Origin: Herbaspirillum sp. YR522
Lineage (GTDB): Bacteria > Pseudomonadota > Gammaproteobacteria > Burkholderiales > Burkholderiaceae_D
Reading direction: 5' to 3'
DNA: 50,816 nt
Assembly (NCBI RefSeq): GCF_000282575.1
Contig: NZ_AKJA01000101.1
Coordinates: 1-50,816 of the forward strand
Shown here: piece after piece, positions 1 through 7,414 of the stretch
Numbering within the stretch: the stretch's first letter is position 1
Layout: the number at the start of each line of letters is the position of its first letter
Notes under the pieces: model-generated
Told to the model about the DNA's origin: nothing
Seen by the model: only the letters and a program-made list of their open reading frames with translations
Database searches by the model: none
Program-made: the position numbers and the translations under genes

Positions 1-382
1 CCGCCAGCGGCTTGGCCAGCCCCATCAGCATGATGTGATAGCCGTTGCCTGGCTGCATGCTGATCTTCTGGCCGGGTTTGATTTCCAGCGCGCCGTCGAC
101 TGCGCGCATCTTCATCACATTGCCTTCCATGGCCATCGTATGGATCTCGGTGGTCTTGGCCGCCGGTGTGGACAGGGCCACCAGGCGGTCGGCTGCAGTG
201 CCCTTGTTCTCGATGCTGAGATAGGCGCCGCCGGCCGGCTGGCCGGGCACGGTAGCGCGTGCATAGGGGTGGCCGATGTCCAGCTTGCCGACATGGTATT
301 CATGGGCCTGCGCCAAGGCCGGTGCGGCCATTGCCGTTGCCAGGGCCAGTGCCGCCACGCCGTGTTGCATCAACTGCTTCAT
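1..382 (-). CDS. Periplasmic copper chaperone, PCu(A)C family (C-terminus cut by window edge)
   Basis: Translating the minus strand from position 382 gives a signal peptide (cleavage likely after ALAQA, about residue 26) followed by a PCu(A)C domain. The putative copper ligands are visible: His81 in EIHTMAMEG, Met90/Met92, and His116 and Met118 in GYHIMLMGL. The family carries Cu(I) in the periplasm and helps load the CuA site of cytochrome c oxidase, which fits the cox genes about 7 kb away, although the two are not in one operon. The start at 382 has AAAGGA six bases upstream; an in-frame ATG at 388 lies too close to it. The frame is open at the window edge, so roughly the last quarter is missing. 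Confidence 0.88.
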   Translation of the reverse strand, partial: MKQLMQHGVAALALATAMAAPALAQAHEYHVGKLDIGHPYARATVPGQPAGGAYLSIENKGTAADRLVALSTPAAKTTEIHTMAMEGNVMKMRAVDGALEIKPGQKISMQPGNGYHIMLMGLAKPLA

Positions 383-494
383 GTGCATTCCTTTGTGTTG
401 TTCCGTCGCGCCCCCCACGGGCGCCGGGCGATTATAGCAACTGCCGCCATTGAGCCTGGACGTGGGCTCCAGCCCGATAATGACGCCGCGCAAA

Positions 495-523
495 TTGATT
501 GTTGGGGTGCGCTAGGCTAGACT
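495..523 (+). promoter_or_regulatory. Candidate sigma-70 promoter for the ABC importer genes
   Basis: TTGATT (495-500) and TAGACT (518-523) are separated by 17 bases and lie about 45 bases before the first binding-protein start. The match is by eye only. No operator-like repeat is evident next to it. Confidence 0.4.
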
Positions 524-567
524 TACCCACTTTTCGCCCATTGGCCACCACTTTCACGAGGCAATCC

Positions 568-1551
568 ATGTCCTACTACTCGAGCAACATGACACTGCGC
601 GCGCTGGTTGGCGCATTGACCCTGGCCGCGGTCTGCAGCGCGCCCGCGATGGCGGCCGACAAGTCGGTGGCGGTCACCGCGATCGTCGAGCATCCGGCGC
701 TCGACGCCGTACGTGACGGCGTCAAGGATGAGCTCAAGGACGCCGGCTTCGAGGCCGGCAAGAACCTGAAGTGGGATTACCAGAGCGCCCAGGGCAATAC
801 CGGTACCGCGGCCCAGATCGCCCGCAAGTTCGTCGGTGACAAGCCCGACGCGATCGTGGCCATCGCCACGCCGTCGGCGCAGGCGCTGGTGGCCGCCACC
901 AAGACCATCCCGGTGATCTACTCCGGCGTGACCGACCCGGTGGCCGCGCAACTGGTGAAGGACTGGAAGGCTTCCGGCACCAATGTCACCGGCGTGTCCG
1001 ACGTGCTCGAACTGGACAAGCAGCTCGAACTGATCAAGAAGATCGTGCCGGCGGCCAAGCGCGTGGGCATGGTCTACAACCCGGGCGAAGCCAATTCGGC
1101 GGTGGTGGTCAAGGCGTTCAAGGAACTGCTGGGCAAGTCCGGCATGACCCTGGTGGAAGCGGCCGCGCCGCGTTCGGTCGATGTCGGCAGCGCCGCCAAG
1201 AGCCTGATCGGCAAGGTCGATGTGATCTATACCAATACCGACAACAACGTGGTGTCGGCCTATGAGGCGCTGGTCAAGGTCGGCAACGATGCCAAGATCC
1301 CGCTGGTGGCGTCCGATACCGACAGCGTCAAGCGTGGCGCCATCGCCGCGCTGGGGGTGAACTACTACGACCTGGGCCGCCAGACCGGCAAGGTGGTGGT
1401 ACGGGTGCTCAAGGGTGAAAAGCCGGGCGACATCGCCTCGGCCACCAGCAGCAAGCTGGAATTGTTCGTCAACACCGGCGCCGCCCAGAAGCAGGGTGTG
1501 ACACTGTCGCCCGAACTGGTGAAGTCGGCCAAGACGGTCATCAAGCAATAA
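568..1551 (+). CDS. ABC transporter substrate-binding protein, PF04392 family (copy 1)
   Basis: This 327-residue periplasmic binding protein has a signal peptide ending near AMAADK and an ABC_sub_bind fold throughout (EHPALDAVRDG, NPGEANS, YTNTDNNVVS, LGVNYYDLGRQTG). In streptococci, members of this family bind aromatic amino acids (TrpX); other members have unknown ligands, so the substrate here is not assigned. The ATG at 568 was chosen because GAGG lies six to seven bases upstream; the frame also opens further upstream at 499, and an ATG at 589 is possible. It is the first of two tandem paralogues followed by a permease and an ATPase, so it presumably feeds the same importer. Confidence 0.9.
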   Translation: MSYYSSNMTLRALVGALTLAAVCSAPAMAADKSVAVTAIVEHPALDAVRDGVKDELKDAGFEAGKNLKWDYQSAQGNTGTAAQIARKFVGDKPDAIVAIATPSAQALVAATKTIPVIYSGVTDPVAAQLVKDWKASGTNVTGVSDVLELDKQLELIKKIVPAAKRVGMVYNPGEANSAVVVKAFKELLGKSGMTLVEAAAPRSVDVGSAAKSLIGKVDVIYTNTDNNVVSAYEALVKVGNDAKIPLVASDTDSVKRGAIAALGVNYYDLGRQTGKVVVRVLKGEKPGDIASATSSKLELFVNTGAAQKQGVTLSPELVKSAKTVIKQ

Positions 1552-1564
1552 GTTAAAGTAGCGC

Positions 1565-1592
1565 CTGCCGCCACCGGCCAAGGGGGCGGCAG
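1565..1592. other. Stem-loop between the two binding-protein genes
   Basis: CTGCCGCC (1565-1572) pairs perfectly with GGCGGCAG (1585-1592) across a 12-base loop, just after the stop of the first binding-protein gene. There is no good T-tract, so it is more likely an mRNA-stabilising or attenuating hairpin than a full terminator. Confidence 0.4.
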
Positions 1593-1689
1593 CGTAGGGT
1601 TTTGCCGGGATTGATCGCGTCAAATTCACGATAAGGGGCCAGGCGACGCCGTCGCCCAGGCCACGACACCACTGAAAGAGGAGAGGACC

Positions 1690-2661
1690 GTGTTTAAGTT
1701 ATCCACATCGTTGCGCGCCATTGCAGGCGCGCTGGCGCTGGGCGTCGTGTGCGCCGGTGCCCTGGCGGCCGACAAGGTGGTCGCCATTACTTCCTTCGTC
1801 GAACACCCGGCGCTCGACGCCGTGCGCGACGGTACCAAGGACGAACTGATCGCCGAAGGCTTCGAGCCCGGCAAGAACCTCAAGTGGGATTTCCAGAGCG
1901 CGCAGGGCAATGCCGGCACCGCCGGCCAGATCGCCAAGAAATTCGTCGGTGACAATCCGGACGCCATCGTGGTGATCGGCACCCCGTCGGCACAGCCGAT
2001 GGTAGCGTCCACCAAGACCATCCCGGTGGTCTATTCGGCCATTGCCGACCCGATGGCGGCGCAACTGGTCAAGGACTGGAAGCCTTCCGGCACCAACGTC
2101 ACCGGCCTGTCGCACATGCTCGACCCGGTCAAGCAGGTCGAGATCATCAAGCGCGTGGTACCCAATGCCAAGCGCGTCGGTATCGTCTACAATCCGGGCG
2201 AAGCCAATTCGGTCTCGGCGCTCAACAACATCAAGGGCGAGCTGCACAAGCAGGGCATCACCCTGGTCGAGGCTGCCGCGCCCCGTTCGGTCGATGTGGC
2301 GCCTGCCGCCAAGAGCCTGATCGGCAAGATCGATGTGATGTACAGCACCACCGACAACAACGTGGTCTCGGTATTCGAGTCGCTGGCCAAGGTCTGCAAC
2401 GACGCCAGGATCCCGCTGGTGGCGTCCGACACCGGCAGCGTCAAGCGCGGTGCGGTGGCGGCCCTGGGGGTGAACTTCTACGACCTCGGCCGCCAGACCG
2501 GCAAGGTCGTGGCGCGTATCCTCAAGGGTGAGAAAGCCGGTGACATCGCGTCGTCCACCAGCAAGAACCTGGAGCTGTACATCAACACCGCCGCCGCCCA
2601 GAAGCAAGGCGTGACCCTGGCGCCGGAGTTCCTGAAGTCGGCCACCAAGGTCCTGAACTGA
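1690..2661 (+). CDS. ABC transporter substrate-binding protein, PF04392 family (copy 2)
   Basis: This 323-residue protein is a close paralogue of the preceding gene. Long blocks are shared, including EHPALDAVRDG, GKNLKWD, VYNPGEANS, EAAAPRSVDV and YDLGRQTGKVV. It has a signal peptide ending near ALAADK. The start is GTG at 1690 with a strong GAGGAG-type ribosome site just before it. Differences cluster at likely pocket positions (for example VCNDARIP against VGNDAKIP), so the two copies may bind different ligands; that is inference. A hairpin and a rho-independent terminator follow directly, separating it from the permease gene. Confidence 0.9.
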   Translation: MFKLSTSLRAIAGALALGVVCAGALAADKVVAITSFVEHPALDAVRDGTKDELIAEGFEPGKNLKWDFQSAQGNAGTAGQIAKKFVGDNPDAIVVIGTPSAQPMVASTKTIPVVYSAIADPMAAQLVKDWKPSGTNVTGLSHMLDPVKQVEIIKRVVPNAKRVGIVYNPGEANSVSALNNIKGELHKQGITLVEAAAPRSVDVAPAAKSLIGKIDVMYSTTDNNVVSVFESLAKVCNDARIPLVASDTGSVKRGAVAALGVNFYDLGRQTGKVVARILKGEKAGDIASSTSKNLELYINTAAAQKQGVTLAPEFLKSATKVLN

Positions 2662-2665
2662 AGAC

Positions 2666-2692
2666 GGGCGCCCGCCCTGGCGGCGGGCGCCC
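2666..2692. other. GC-rich stem-loop after the second binding-protein gene
   Basis: An 11-bp perfect stem (2666-2676 with 2682-2692, GGGCGCCCGCC and its complement) starts five bases after the stop codon. It has no T-tract, so its likely role is protecting the upstream mRNA from 3' decay. Confidence 0.55.
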
Positions 2693-2700
2693 AGCAGAAG

Positions 2701-2746
2701 ACATTCGGCATTTGCGCAACACGCCAATGCCGAATGTGTTTTTTTT
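2701..2746 (+). terminator. Rho-independent terminator inside the ABC importer cluster
   Basis: ACATTCGGCATT (2701-2712) pairs perfectly with AATGCCGAATGT (2726-2737), followed by G and eight Ts (2739-2746). It has the form of a full intrinsic terminator, yet it lies between the second binding-protein gene and the permease gene, which starts 12 bases later at 2759. Confidence 0.8.
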
Positions 2747-2758
2747 GAAAGTCCTGTC

Positions 2759-3652
2759 ATGTCGTTGTATACCCTGTGGGGCGCGCTCGAGATCGGCCTG
2801 ATCTTCAGCCTGGTCGCCCTCGGAGTGCTGATTTCGTTCCGCATTCTGGTCTTCCCCGATCTCACCGTGGACGGCAGCTTCCCGTTGGGCGGCGCCGTCG
2901 CCGCGACCATGATCGCGGCCGGGTTCGATCCCTTCCTGTCGACCTTCGTGGCAATCCTGGCCGGCGCCCTGGCCGGCTTCATCACCGCATGGCTCAATGT
3001 GCGCCTGAAGATCATGGACCTGCTGGCCAGCATCCTGATGATGATCGCCCTGTATTCGATCAACCTGCGGGTCATGGGCAAGCCGAATATCCCGCTCATT
3101 TCCGAACCGACCATCTTCACCGTGCTCGAGCCGGCGTGGATCCCCGACTACATCGCCCGTCCGCTGATCCTGCTGGTGGTGGTGACCGGTGTCAAATTGC
3201 TGCTGGACTGGTTCTTCTCGTCCGAGATCGGCCTGGCCATGCGCGCCACCGGCGCCAATGCGCGCATGGCGCGCGCCCAGGGCATCGCCACCGGGCGCGC
3301 CACGCTGGCCGGCATGGCGCTGGCCAACGCACTGGTGGCGTTCGCCGGTGCGCTGTTTGCGCAGACCCAGGGCGGCGCCGACATCTCGATGGGCATCGGC
3401 ACCATCGTCATCGGCCTGGCGGCGGTGATCATCGGCGAAAACATCCTGCCGGCACGGCGCCTGGTGTGGACCACGCTGGCCGTCATCCTGGGGGCGATCC
3501 TGTACCGTTTCTTCATCGCGCTGGCGCTCAACAGCGACTTCATCGGACTGCAGGCGCAAGACCTGAACCTGGTCACGGCGGTGCTGGTGATGCTGGCGCT
3601 GGTGCTGCCGATGGGCAAGCGCAAGCTGAAACTGCTCAAGAAGGGAGCCTGA
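2759..3652 (+). CDS. ABC transporter permease (BPD_transp_2 family)
   Basis: This 297-residue inner-membrane protein has about eight hydrophobic segments and family-typical stretches (PDLTVDGSFPLGGAV near residue 36, AMRATGANARMARAQG near 165, IGLAAVIIGENILP near 222). The organisation matches TrpX/TrpY/TrpZ-type importers: PF04392 binding protein, this permease, then an ATPase. The ATG at 2759 lies just after the T-tract of the preceding terminator, with GAAAG upstream as a weak ribosome site. It is one base from the ATPase gene, so those two are surely cotranscribed. The substrate is unknown. Confidence 0.9.
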   Translation: MSLYTLWGALEIGLIFSLVALGVLISFRILVFPDLTVDGSFPLGGAVAATMIAAGFDPFLSTFVAILAGALAGFITAWLNVRLKIMDLLASILMMIALYSINLRVMGKPNIPLISEPTIFTVLEPAWIPDYIARPLILLVVVTGVKLLLDWFFSSEIGLAMRATGANARMARAQGIATGRATLAGMALANALVAFAGALFAQTQGGADISMGIGTIVIGLAAVIIGENILPARRLVWTTLAVILGAILYRFFIALALNSDFIGLQAQDLNLVTAVLVMLALVLPMGKRKLKLLKKGA

Positions 3653-3653
3653 G

Positions 3654-4448
3654 ATGCTCAAAGCCAATGATCTCAAGATCACCTTCAACCCCGGCACGCC
3701 GATCGAGAATCCTGCCTTGCGTGGCCTGTCGCTGGAAATCCCTACCGGCCAGTTCGTGGCCGTGATCGGCTCCAACGGCGCCGGCAAGTCGACCTTCCTC
3801 AACGCCATCTCGGGCGACCTGCTGATGGATTCGGGCAAGATCGAGATCGACGAGGTCGACGTCACCCGCAAACAGGCGTGGGACCGGGCCGGACTGGTGG
3901 CGCGGGTGTTCCAGGACCCGATGGCCGGTACCTGCGAAGCCCTGACCATCGAAGAGAACATGGCCCTGGCGATGGCGCGCGGGCGCCGTCGGGGGTTCAA
4001 CTTCGCCATTCGCGGCAAGATGCGCGAACTGTTTCGCGAGAAGCTGGCGATCCTCAACCTGGGCCTCGAGAATCGCCTGACCGACCGCATCGGCCTGCTG
4101 TCCGGCGGCCAGCGCCAGGCGGTGAGCCTGTTGATGGCGTCGCTGCAGCCATCGCGCATCCTGTTGCTGGACGAACATACCGCCGCGCTCGACCCCAAGA
4201 CTGCCGCCTTCGTGATGGAACTGACGGCCAAGATCGTCACCGAGAGCAAGCTCACCGCCATGATGGTGACGCACAGCATGCGCCAGGCGCTCGACTATGG
4301 CGATCGCACCGTGATGCTGCACCAGGGACGGGTGGTGCTCGACGTGGCCGGCCAGGAGCGCGCCGGGCTGGATGTGCCGGACCTGCTGCGCATGTTCGAG
4401 CAGACCCGTGGCGAGAAGCTGGCCGACGACGCATTGCTGCTGGGATAG
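3654..4448 (+). CDS. ABC transporter ATP-binding protein of the same importer
   Basis: This 264-residue ATPase has Walker A (GSNGAGKST, about residues 39-47), the ABC signature (LSGGQRQAV), Walker B (ILLLDEHTAALD) and the switch histidine (VTHSM). The D-E-H form of Walker B, with His instead of the usual Pro after DE, is typical of this importer subfamily. It begins one base after the permease stop, so translation is probably coupled. It would energise uptake of the ligand delivered by one or both upstream binding proteins. A clear terminator follows. Confidence 0.92.
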   Translation: MLKANDLKITFNPGTPIENPALRGLSLEIPTGQFVAVIGSNGAGKSTFLNAISGDLLMDSGKIEIDEVDVTRKQAWDRAGLVARVFQDPMAGTCEALTIEENMALAMARGRRRGFNFAIRGKMRELFREKLAILNLGLENRLTDRIGLLSGGQRQAVSLLMASLQPSRILLLDEHTAALDPKTAAFVMELTAKIVTESKLTAMMVTHSMRQALDYGDRTVMLHQGRVVLDVAGQERAGLDVPDLLRMFEQTRGEKLADDALLLG

Positions 4449-4486
4449 ACAGGCCCTGGCCCGGACCAATGCCGGCCAGGTGAACA

Positions 4487-4522
4487 AATGCCGTCCGCTT
4501 GCACGCCGGACGGCATTTTTTT
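4487..4522 (+). terminator. Rho-independent terminator after the ABC importer genes
   Basis: AAATGCCGTCCG pairs with CGGACGGCATTT around a nine-base loop, and the stem runs into a seven-T tract ending at 4522. It ends the plus-strand importer transcript before the convergent trmL gene. Confidence 0.85.
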
Positions 4523-4572
4523 GTGTTGAACGTCGACCGACCGTTTGCGGCGGCAGCCTGTGCCGCGGCGTC

Positions 4573-5055
4573 TCAACTACCGCCGGCGTAGCCGTTCTGC
4601 CGCCAGGCCTCGTACACCACCACCGCTACCGTATTGGACAGGTTCAGGCTGCGATTGTCGGGCCGCATCGGCAGTCGGATGCGTTGGCCGGGGGCAAACG
4701 ACTCGCGCAACTGCGGCGCCAGGCCACGGGTTTCGGCCCCGAACACGAAGGTGTCGCCAGGTTGGAAGGCCAACCCCGCGAAGGGCGTCGAGCCGTGGGT
4801 GGTCATGGCGAACATGCGCGTGGGGTCGAACAGCGGATCGGCGCGGCGACGCGCCAGGAAGCTGTTCCAGTCGGGATGCACCTGCATGGTGGCGTAGTCG
4901 TGGTAATCCAGCCCTGCGCGACGCATCTTGGCGTCGTCGAGCGGAAAGCCGAGCGGTTCGATCAGGTGCAACTGGACGCCGGTATTGGCGCACAGGCGGA
5001 TGATGTTGCCGGTGTTGGGCGGGATCTCGGGTTCGACCAGTACGACGTGAAACAA
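4573..5055 (-). CDS. trmL: tRNA (cytidine/uridine(34)-2'-O)-methyltransferase TrmL
   Basis: This 160-residue SPOUT-class methyltransferase of the SpoU family methylates the ribose of the wobble base of certain leucine tRNAs. It starts FHVVLVEPEIPPNTGN, with the family NTGN motif, and has the trefoil-knot motifs VFGAETRGL and LSNTVAVVVYEA near the C-terminus; the length is normal for TrmL. The start is TTG at 5055, where homology begins, with GGAG six bases upstream; no ATG or GTG fits. The same frame stays open far upstream, but that part only shadows comF. It lies 26 bases after comF and is probably cotranscribed with it. Confidence 0.93.
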   Translation of the reverse strand: MFHVVLVEPEIPPNTGNIIRLCANTGVQLHLIEPLGFPLDDAKMRRAGLDYHDYATMQVHPDWNSFLARRRADPLFDPTRMFAMTTHGSTPFAGLAFQPGDTFVFGAETRGLAPQLRESFAPGQRIRLPMRPDNRSLNLSNTVAVVVYEAWRQNGYAGGS

Positions 5056-5081
5056 ATGCTTCTCCAGATGAAAGGGATGGC

Positions 5082-5942
5082 CTACAAGGCCAGGGTCCGC
5101 GCGAAGACCAGGTTGGTCACGCGCTTGGCGCCGTGGCGCTTGAGGATGATGGCCACTTCGTTGAGCGTCTGGCCGGTGGTCATGACATCGTCGACGATAC
5201 CCACGTGGCGTCCCTTGACGTGGTCCGACAGTCGATAGGGCACGGCAAACGCATTGCGGGTGTTGCGCGCCCGCGCCGACAGTGGCAGGCCGGATTGGGC
5301 CTGGGTGTCGCGCACCCGCTCCAGCAATTGCGGATGCAAGTCGATCTCGAGCAGGCGCGACAGCGGCCGAGCGATCTCGAGCGCCTGGTTGAACCCGCGC
5401 TCGCGCAGCCTGGCCGTGCCCAGCGGCACCGGTGCCAGCATGGTCGGCAGGGGCAACCGGATGTCGCTGCCCGGCAGCGGGTCGCGCAGCGCCGCGTTGC
5501 CGATCAGGTCGGCCAGCAGGGGCGCTACCCGCAGGTCGCCGCCGAACTTCAATGCCAACGCCATCTGGTCGGCCGGGCCGATGTAGTCGGTGGCGACGAT
5601 GGTGGCGTCGAATGCGGGACGGTCCTTGAGGCAGGCGCCGCAGCGTGGATCCCTGCCGGTCACCGGCATGGGCAGGGCGCATTGCACGCAACGCCGGTGC
5701 TGGCGCGTGAAGAAACGCTGGCGGCAAGGTGCGCAGAGGGTATCGCGCCCATCCTGGCCGCACAGCACGCAGCTCGACGGCAACAGGCGGGGCACGCGTG
5801 CCAGCGTACGCAGCAGCCAGTTGCGGCCCGGCTTGGCCGCGTTTTTCAGCGCCGCTTTCTGCGCCGCGTTCTGGCGCGCACGCTCGAGCGCGTTCAATGG
5901 CGGTTTGCCGGGTGTGGCCGGCTTATGCGGTTTGCTGATCAT
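5082..5942 (-). CDS. ComF family phosphoribosyltransferase-like protein
   Basis: This 286-residue protein has the ComF/GntX architecture: an N-terminal zinc-ribbon region with paired cysteines (CVLC, LCAPC, CVQC, CGAC, about residues 58-112) and a C-terminal phosphoribosyltransferase fold with the PRPP-binding motif VGIVDDVMTTGQT (about 245-257). ComF is needed for DNA uptake in competent bacteria; GntX-type proteins are linked to gluconate use, so the role here is open. The first 35 residues are basic and look poorly conserved, so the true start may be further in. It diverges from the methyltransferase at 6009, with a 66-base gap. Confidence 0.88.
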   Translation of the reverse strand: MISKPHKPATPGKPPLNALERARQNAAQKAALKNAAKPGRNWLLRTLARVPRLLPSSCVLCGQDGRDTLCAPCRQRFFTRQHRRCVQCALPMPVTGRDPRCGACLKDRPAFDATIVATDYIGPADQMALALKFGGDLRVAPLLADLIGNAALRDPLPGSDIRLPLPTMLAPVPLGTARLRERGFNQALEIARPLSRLLEIDLHPQLLERVRDTQAQSGLPLSARARNTRNAFAVPYRLSDHVKGRHVGIVDDVMTTGQTLNEVAIILKRHGAKRVTNLVFARTLAL

Positions 5943-6008
5943 GGTGCGCCCGGGAAAAAAGGATTTCGACTAAACTACGCGCAATTATCTCACCAGTCCC
6001 GCCCGCCG

Positions 6009-6950
6009 ATGTCCGTTGCCCCACCTTCCGCCAGCGCCAAGCTCAGCGCACCGATCGACCTGCCGCTGGTGCGTCGCCATTTCGGCCGGCCCCAGCGGGT
6101 GGCGGAGTCGGACTTCCTGCGCCGCGAGGTATCGAACCGGATGCAGGAGCGGCTGGCACTGGTCAGGATCGAGCCGCGCCAGGTCCTGGACGCCGGCTGC
6201 GGCGAGGGCGCCGACCTGCCGGTGTTGCAAAAACGCTATCCGCAGGCGCAGGTGCTGGGCCTGGATGGCGCGCTTGGCATGCTCGATGTAGCGGCGCAAC
6301 ATCAGCGCAGTGCACAGTCGTCGCTGGACCGCTTGTTCGGATCGGTCAACCGTTGGCTCGGAACCTCCTCGTCCAACGGCCCGCAGCTGGCCTGCGGCGA
6401 CTTTGCGCAACTGCCGCTGGCCCCCAACAGCCTGGACCTGGTCTGGTCCAACCTGGCGTTGCACTGGCATCCTCAGCCGGACCGGGTATTTGCCGAATGG
6501 CGCCGCGTACTGCGGGTCGAAGGTTTGCTGATGTTTTCCTGTTTCGGGCCCGATAGCCTGCGCGAGGTGCGCTCGGCCTTCGAGCGCATCGATCTTGCGC
6601 CGCATACCTTGCCCTTCGTCGACATGCACGATTTCGGCGACATGCTGGTCAATGCCGGCTTCTCCACGCCGGTGATGGATATGGAAACCATCACCGTCAC
6701 CTACGACACGCCGCAGCGGCTGCTGGCCGATGTCCGCGCCTGGGGCGGCAACCCACTCGAAAACCGGCGCCGCGGATTGCTTTCGCGCAGCCAGTACCAG
6801 CATTTGCTGCAGGCCCTGGACGCCATGCGCGCTCGCGACGGCAAGATACCGCTGACCTTCGAGGTGGTCTATGGCCATGCCTTCCGTCCGGTGCCGCGCA
6901 CCACGGCGGCGGGCGAATCGATCATTCGGCTGGACTTTCCGAGGAAATAA
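6009..6950 (+). CDS. Class I SAM-dependent methyltransferase, BioC-like
   Basis: This 313-residue protein has a Rossmann-fold methyltransferase domain: motif I VLDAGCGEGADLP (about residues 58-70), the acidic loop LGLDGALGML, the substrate-side motif LDLVWSNLALHWHPQP, and FSCFGPDSLREV. The combination SNLALHW plus FGPDSL resembles BioC (malonyl-ACP O-methyltransferase, biotin synthesis), but no bio genes are adjacent, so the assignment is tentative. The frame is open upstream from 5133, but that stretch shadows comF; the ATG at 6009 matches the family N-terminus. It is probably transcribed alone. Confidence 0.82.
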   Translation: MSVAPPSASAKLSAPIDLPLVRRHFGRPQRVAESDFLRREVSNRMQERLALVRIEPRQVLDAGCGEGADLPVLQKRYPQAQVLGLDGALGMLDVAAQHQRSAQSSLDRLFGSVNRWLGTSSSNGPQLACGDFAQLPLAPNSLDLVWSNLALHWHPQPDRVFAEWRRVLRVEGLLMFSCFGPDSLREVRSAFERIDLAPHTLPFVDMHDFGDMLVNAGFSTPVMDMETITVTYDTPQRLLADVRAWGGNPLENRRRGLLSRSQYQHLLQALDAMRARDGKIPLTFEVVYGHAFRPVPRTTAAGESIIRLDFPRK

Positions 6951-7015
6951 GCGCGGCCGGGGCCGGCTGATGCAACAGTTGTCGACATGTCACCGGGAGG
7001 CTGCCTGACGGCTGC

Positions 7016-7045
7016 TTGATCGTTCGCGGCGTTACCCCTTATACT
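7016..7045 (+). promoter_or_regulatory. Candidate promoter for the cytochrome oxidase cluster
   Basis: TTGATC (7016-7021) and TATACT (7040-7045) are separated by 18 bases in the 216-base gap between the methyltransferase and the first small gene of the cox block. It is the best sigma-70-like match I see there. Confidence 0.45.
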
Positions 7046-7166
7046 CAAATGGTTAAAAATATAAAGAGCCGCATAGCGGACACTGCGCGCGCCACGGCGA
7101 GTGCATGGTCTACTGGTGGTTCGACCACGAGACACGCTCGACCGACTATGATGCTGGCGAGGTGCT

Positions 7167-7406
7167 ATGGAGACGCGGGAATGGATATTGAAGCGCAATT
7201 GCTCGATTGCGCCACGCCGGCAGGCGTGGGTCACCGCAATTTTCTGTACCGTATCGCTGACGAACCTGTCGGCGTTCTTCGTCCAGGGGGCCTGGACCAT
7301 CCTGATCGTTACCGTCGCTAGATGGGCTGCGTCCGGCGTTGCCGCTGCATGCGCGCCGATCGTGGACTGTCGGTCCAACCAGATTCTTGTCATCGCGGGC
7401 TTTTGA
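7167..7406 (+). CDS. Short membrane protein, apparently a truncated DUF2244 protein
   Basis: This 79-residue frame begins REWILKRNCSIAPRRQAW, which resembles the N-terminus of DUF2244 proteins (W-x-L-K/R-RNCS-x-xPRQ), often encoded just before coxB in betaproteobacteria. Two hydrophobic segments follow (about residues 20-38 and 41-62). DUF2244 proteins are about 150-165 residues, so the cytoplasmic C-terminal half is missing: after APIVDCRSNQ the frame ends, and coxB starts eight bases later. A ribosome site (GAGG) precedes the ATG. It could be a decayed gene or a genuine short variant. I assign no function beyond its probable tie to the oxidase. Confidence 0.5.
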   Translation: METREWILKRNCSIAPRRQAWVTAIFCTVSLTNLSAFFVQGAWTILIVTVARWAASGVAAACAPIVDCRSNQILVIAGF

Positions 7407-7414
7407 GGAAATCC

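Noticed and set aside
2582..4279. A 565-codon minus-strand frame opposite the permease and ATPase genes
   Set aside because: No domain is recognisable and it crosses a strong terminator; the plus-strand genes account for the sequence.
7105..7191. A 28-codon frame (MVYWWFDHETRSTDYDAGEV and on) just before the truncated DUF2244 gene
   Set aside because: It has a weak ribosome-site match and an oddly aromatic, acidic product, but no family I recognise. It overlaps the better-supported downstream start, so I did not list it as a gene.
7016..7321. A 101-codon plus-strand frame overlapping the DUF2244-like gene
   Set aside because: It starts inside the candidate promoter, has no ribosome site or domain, and is in a different frame from the DUF2244-like sequence.
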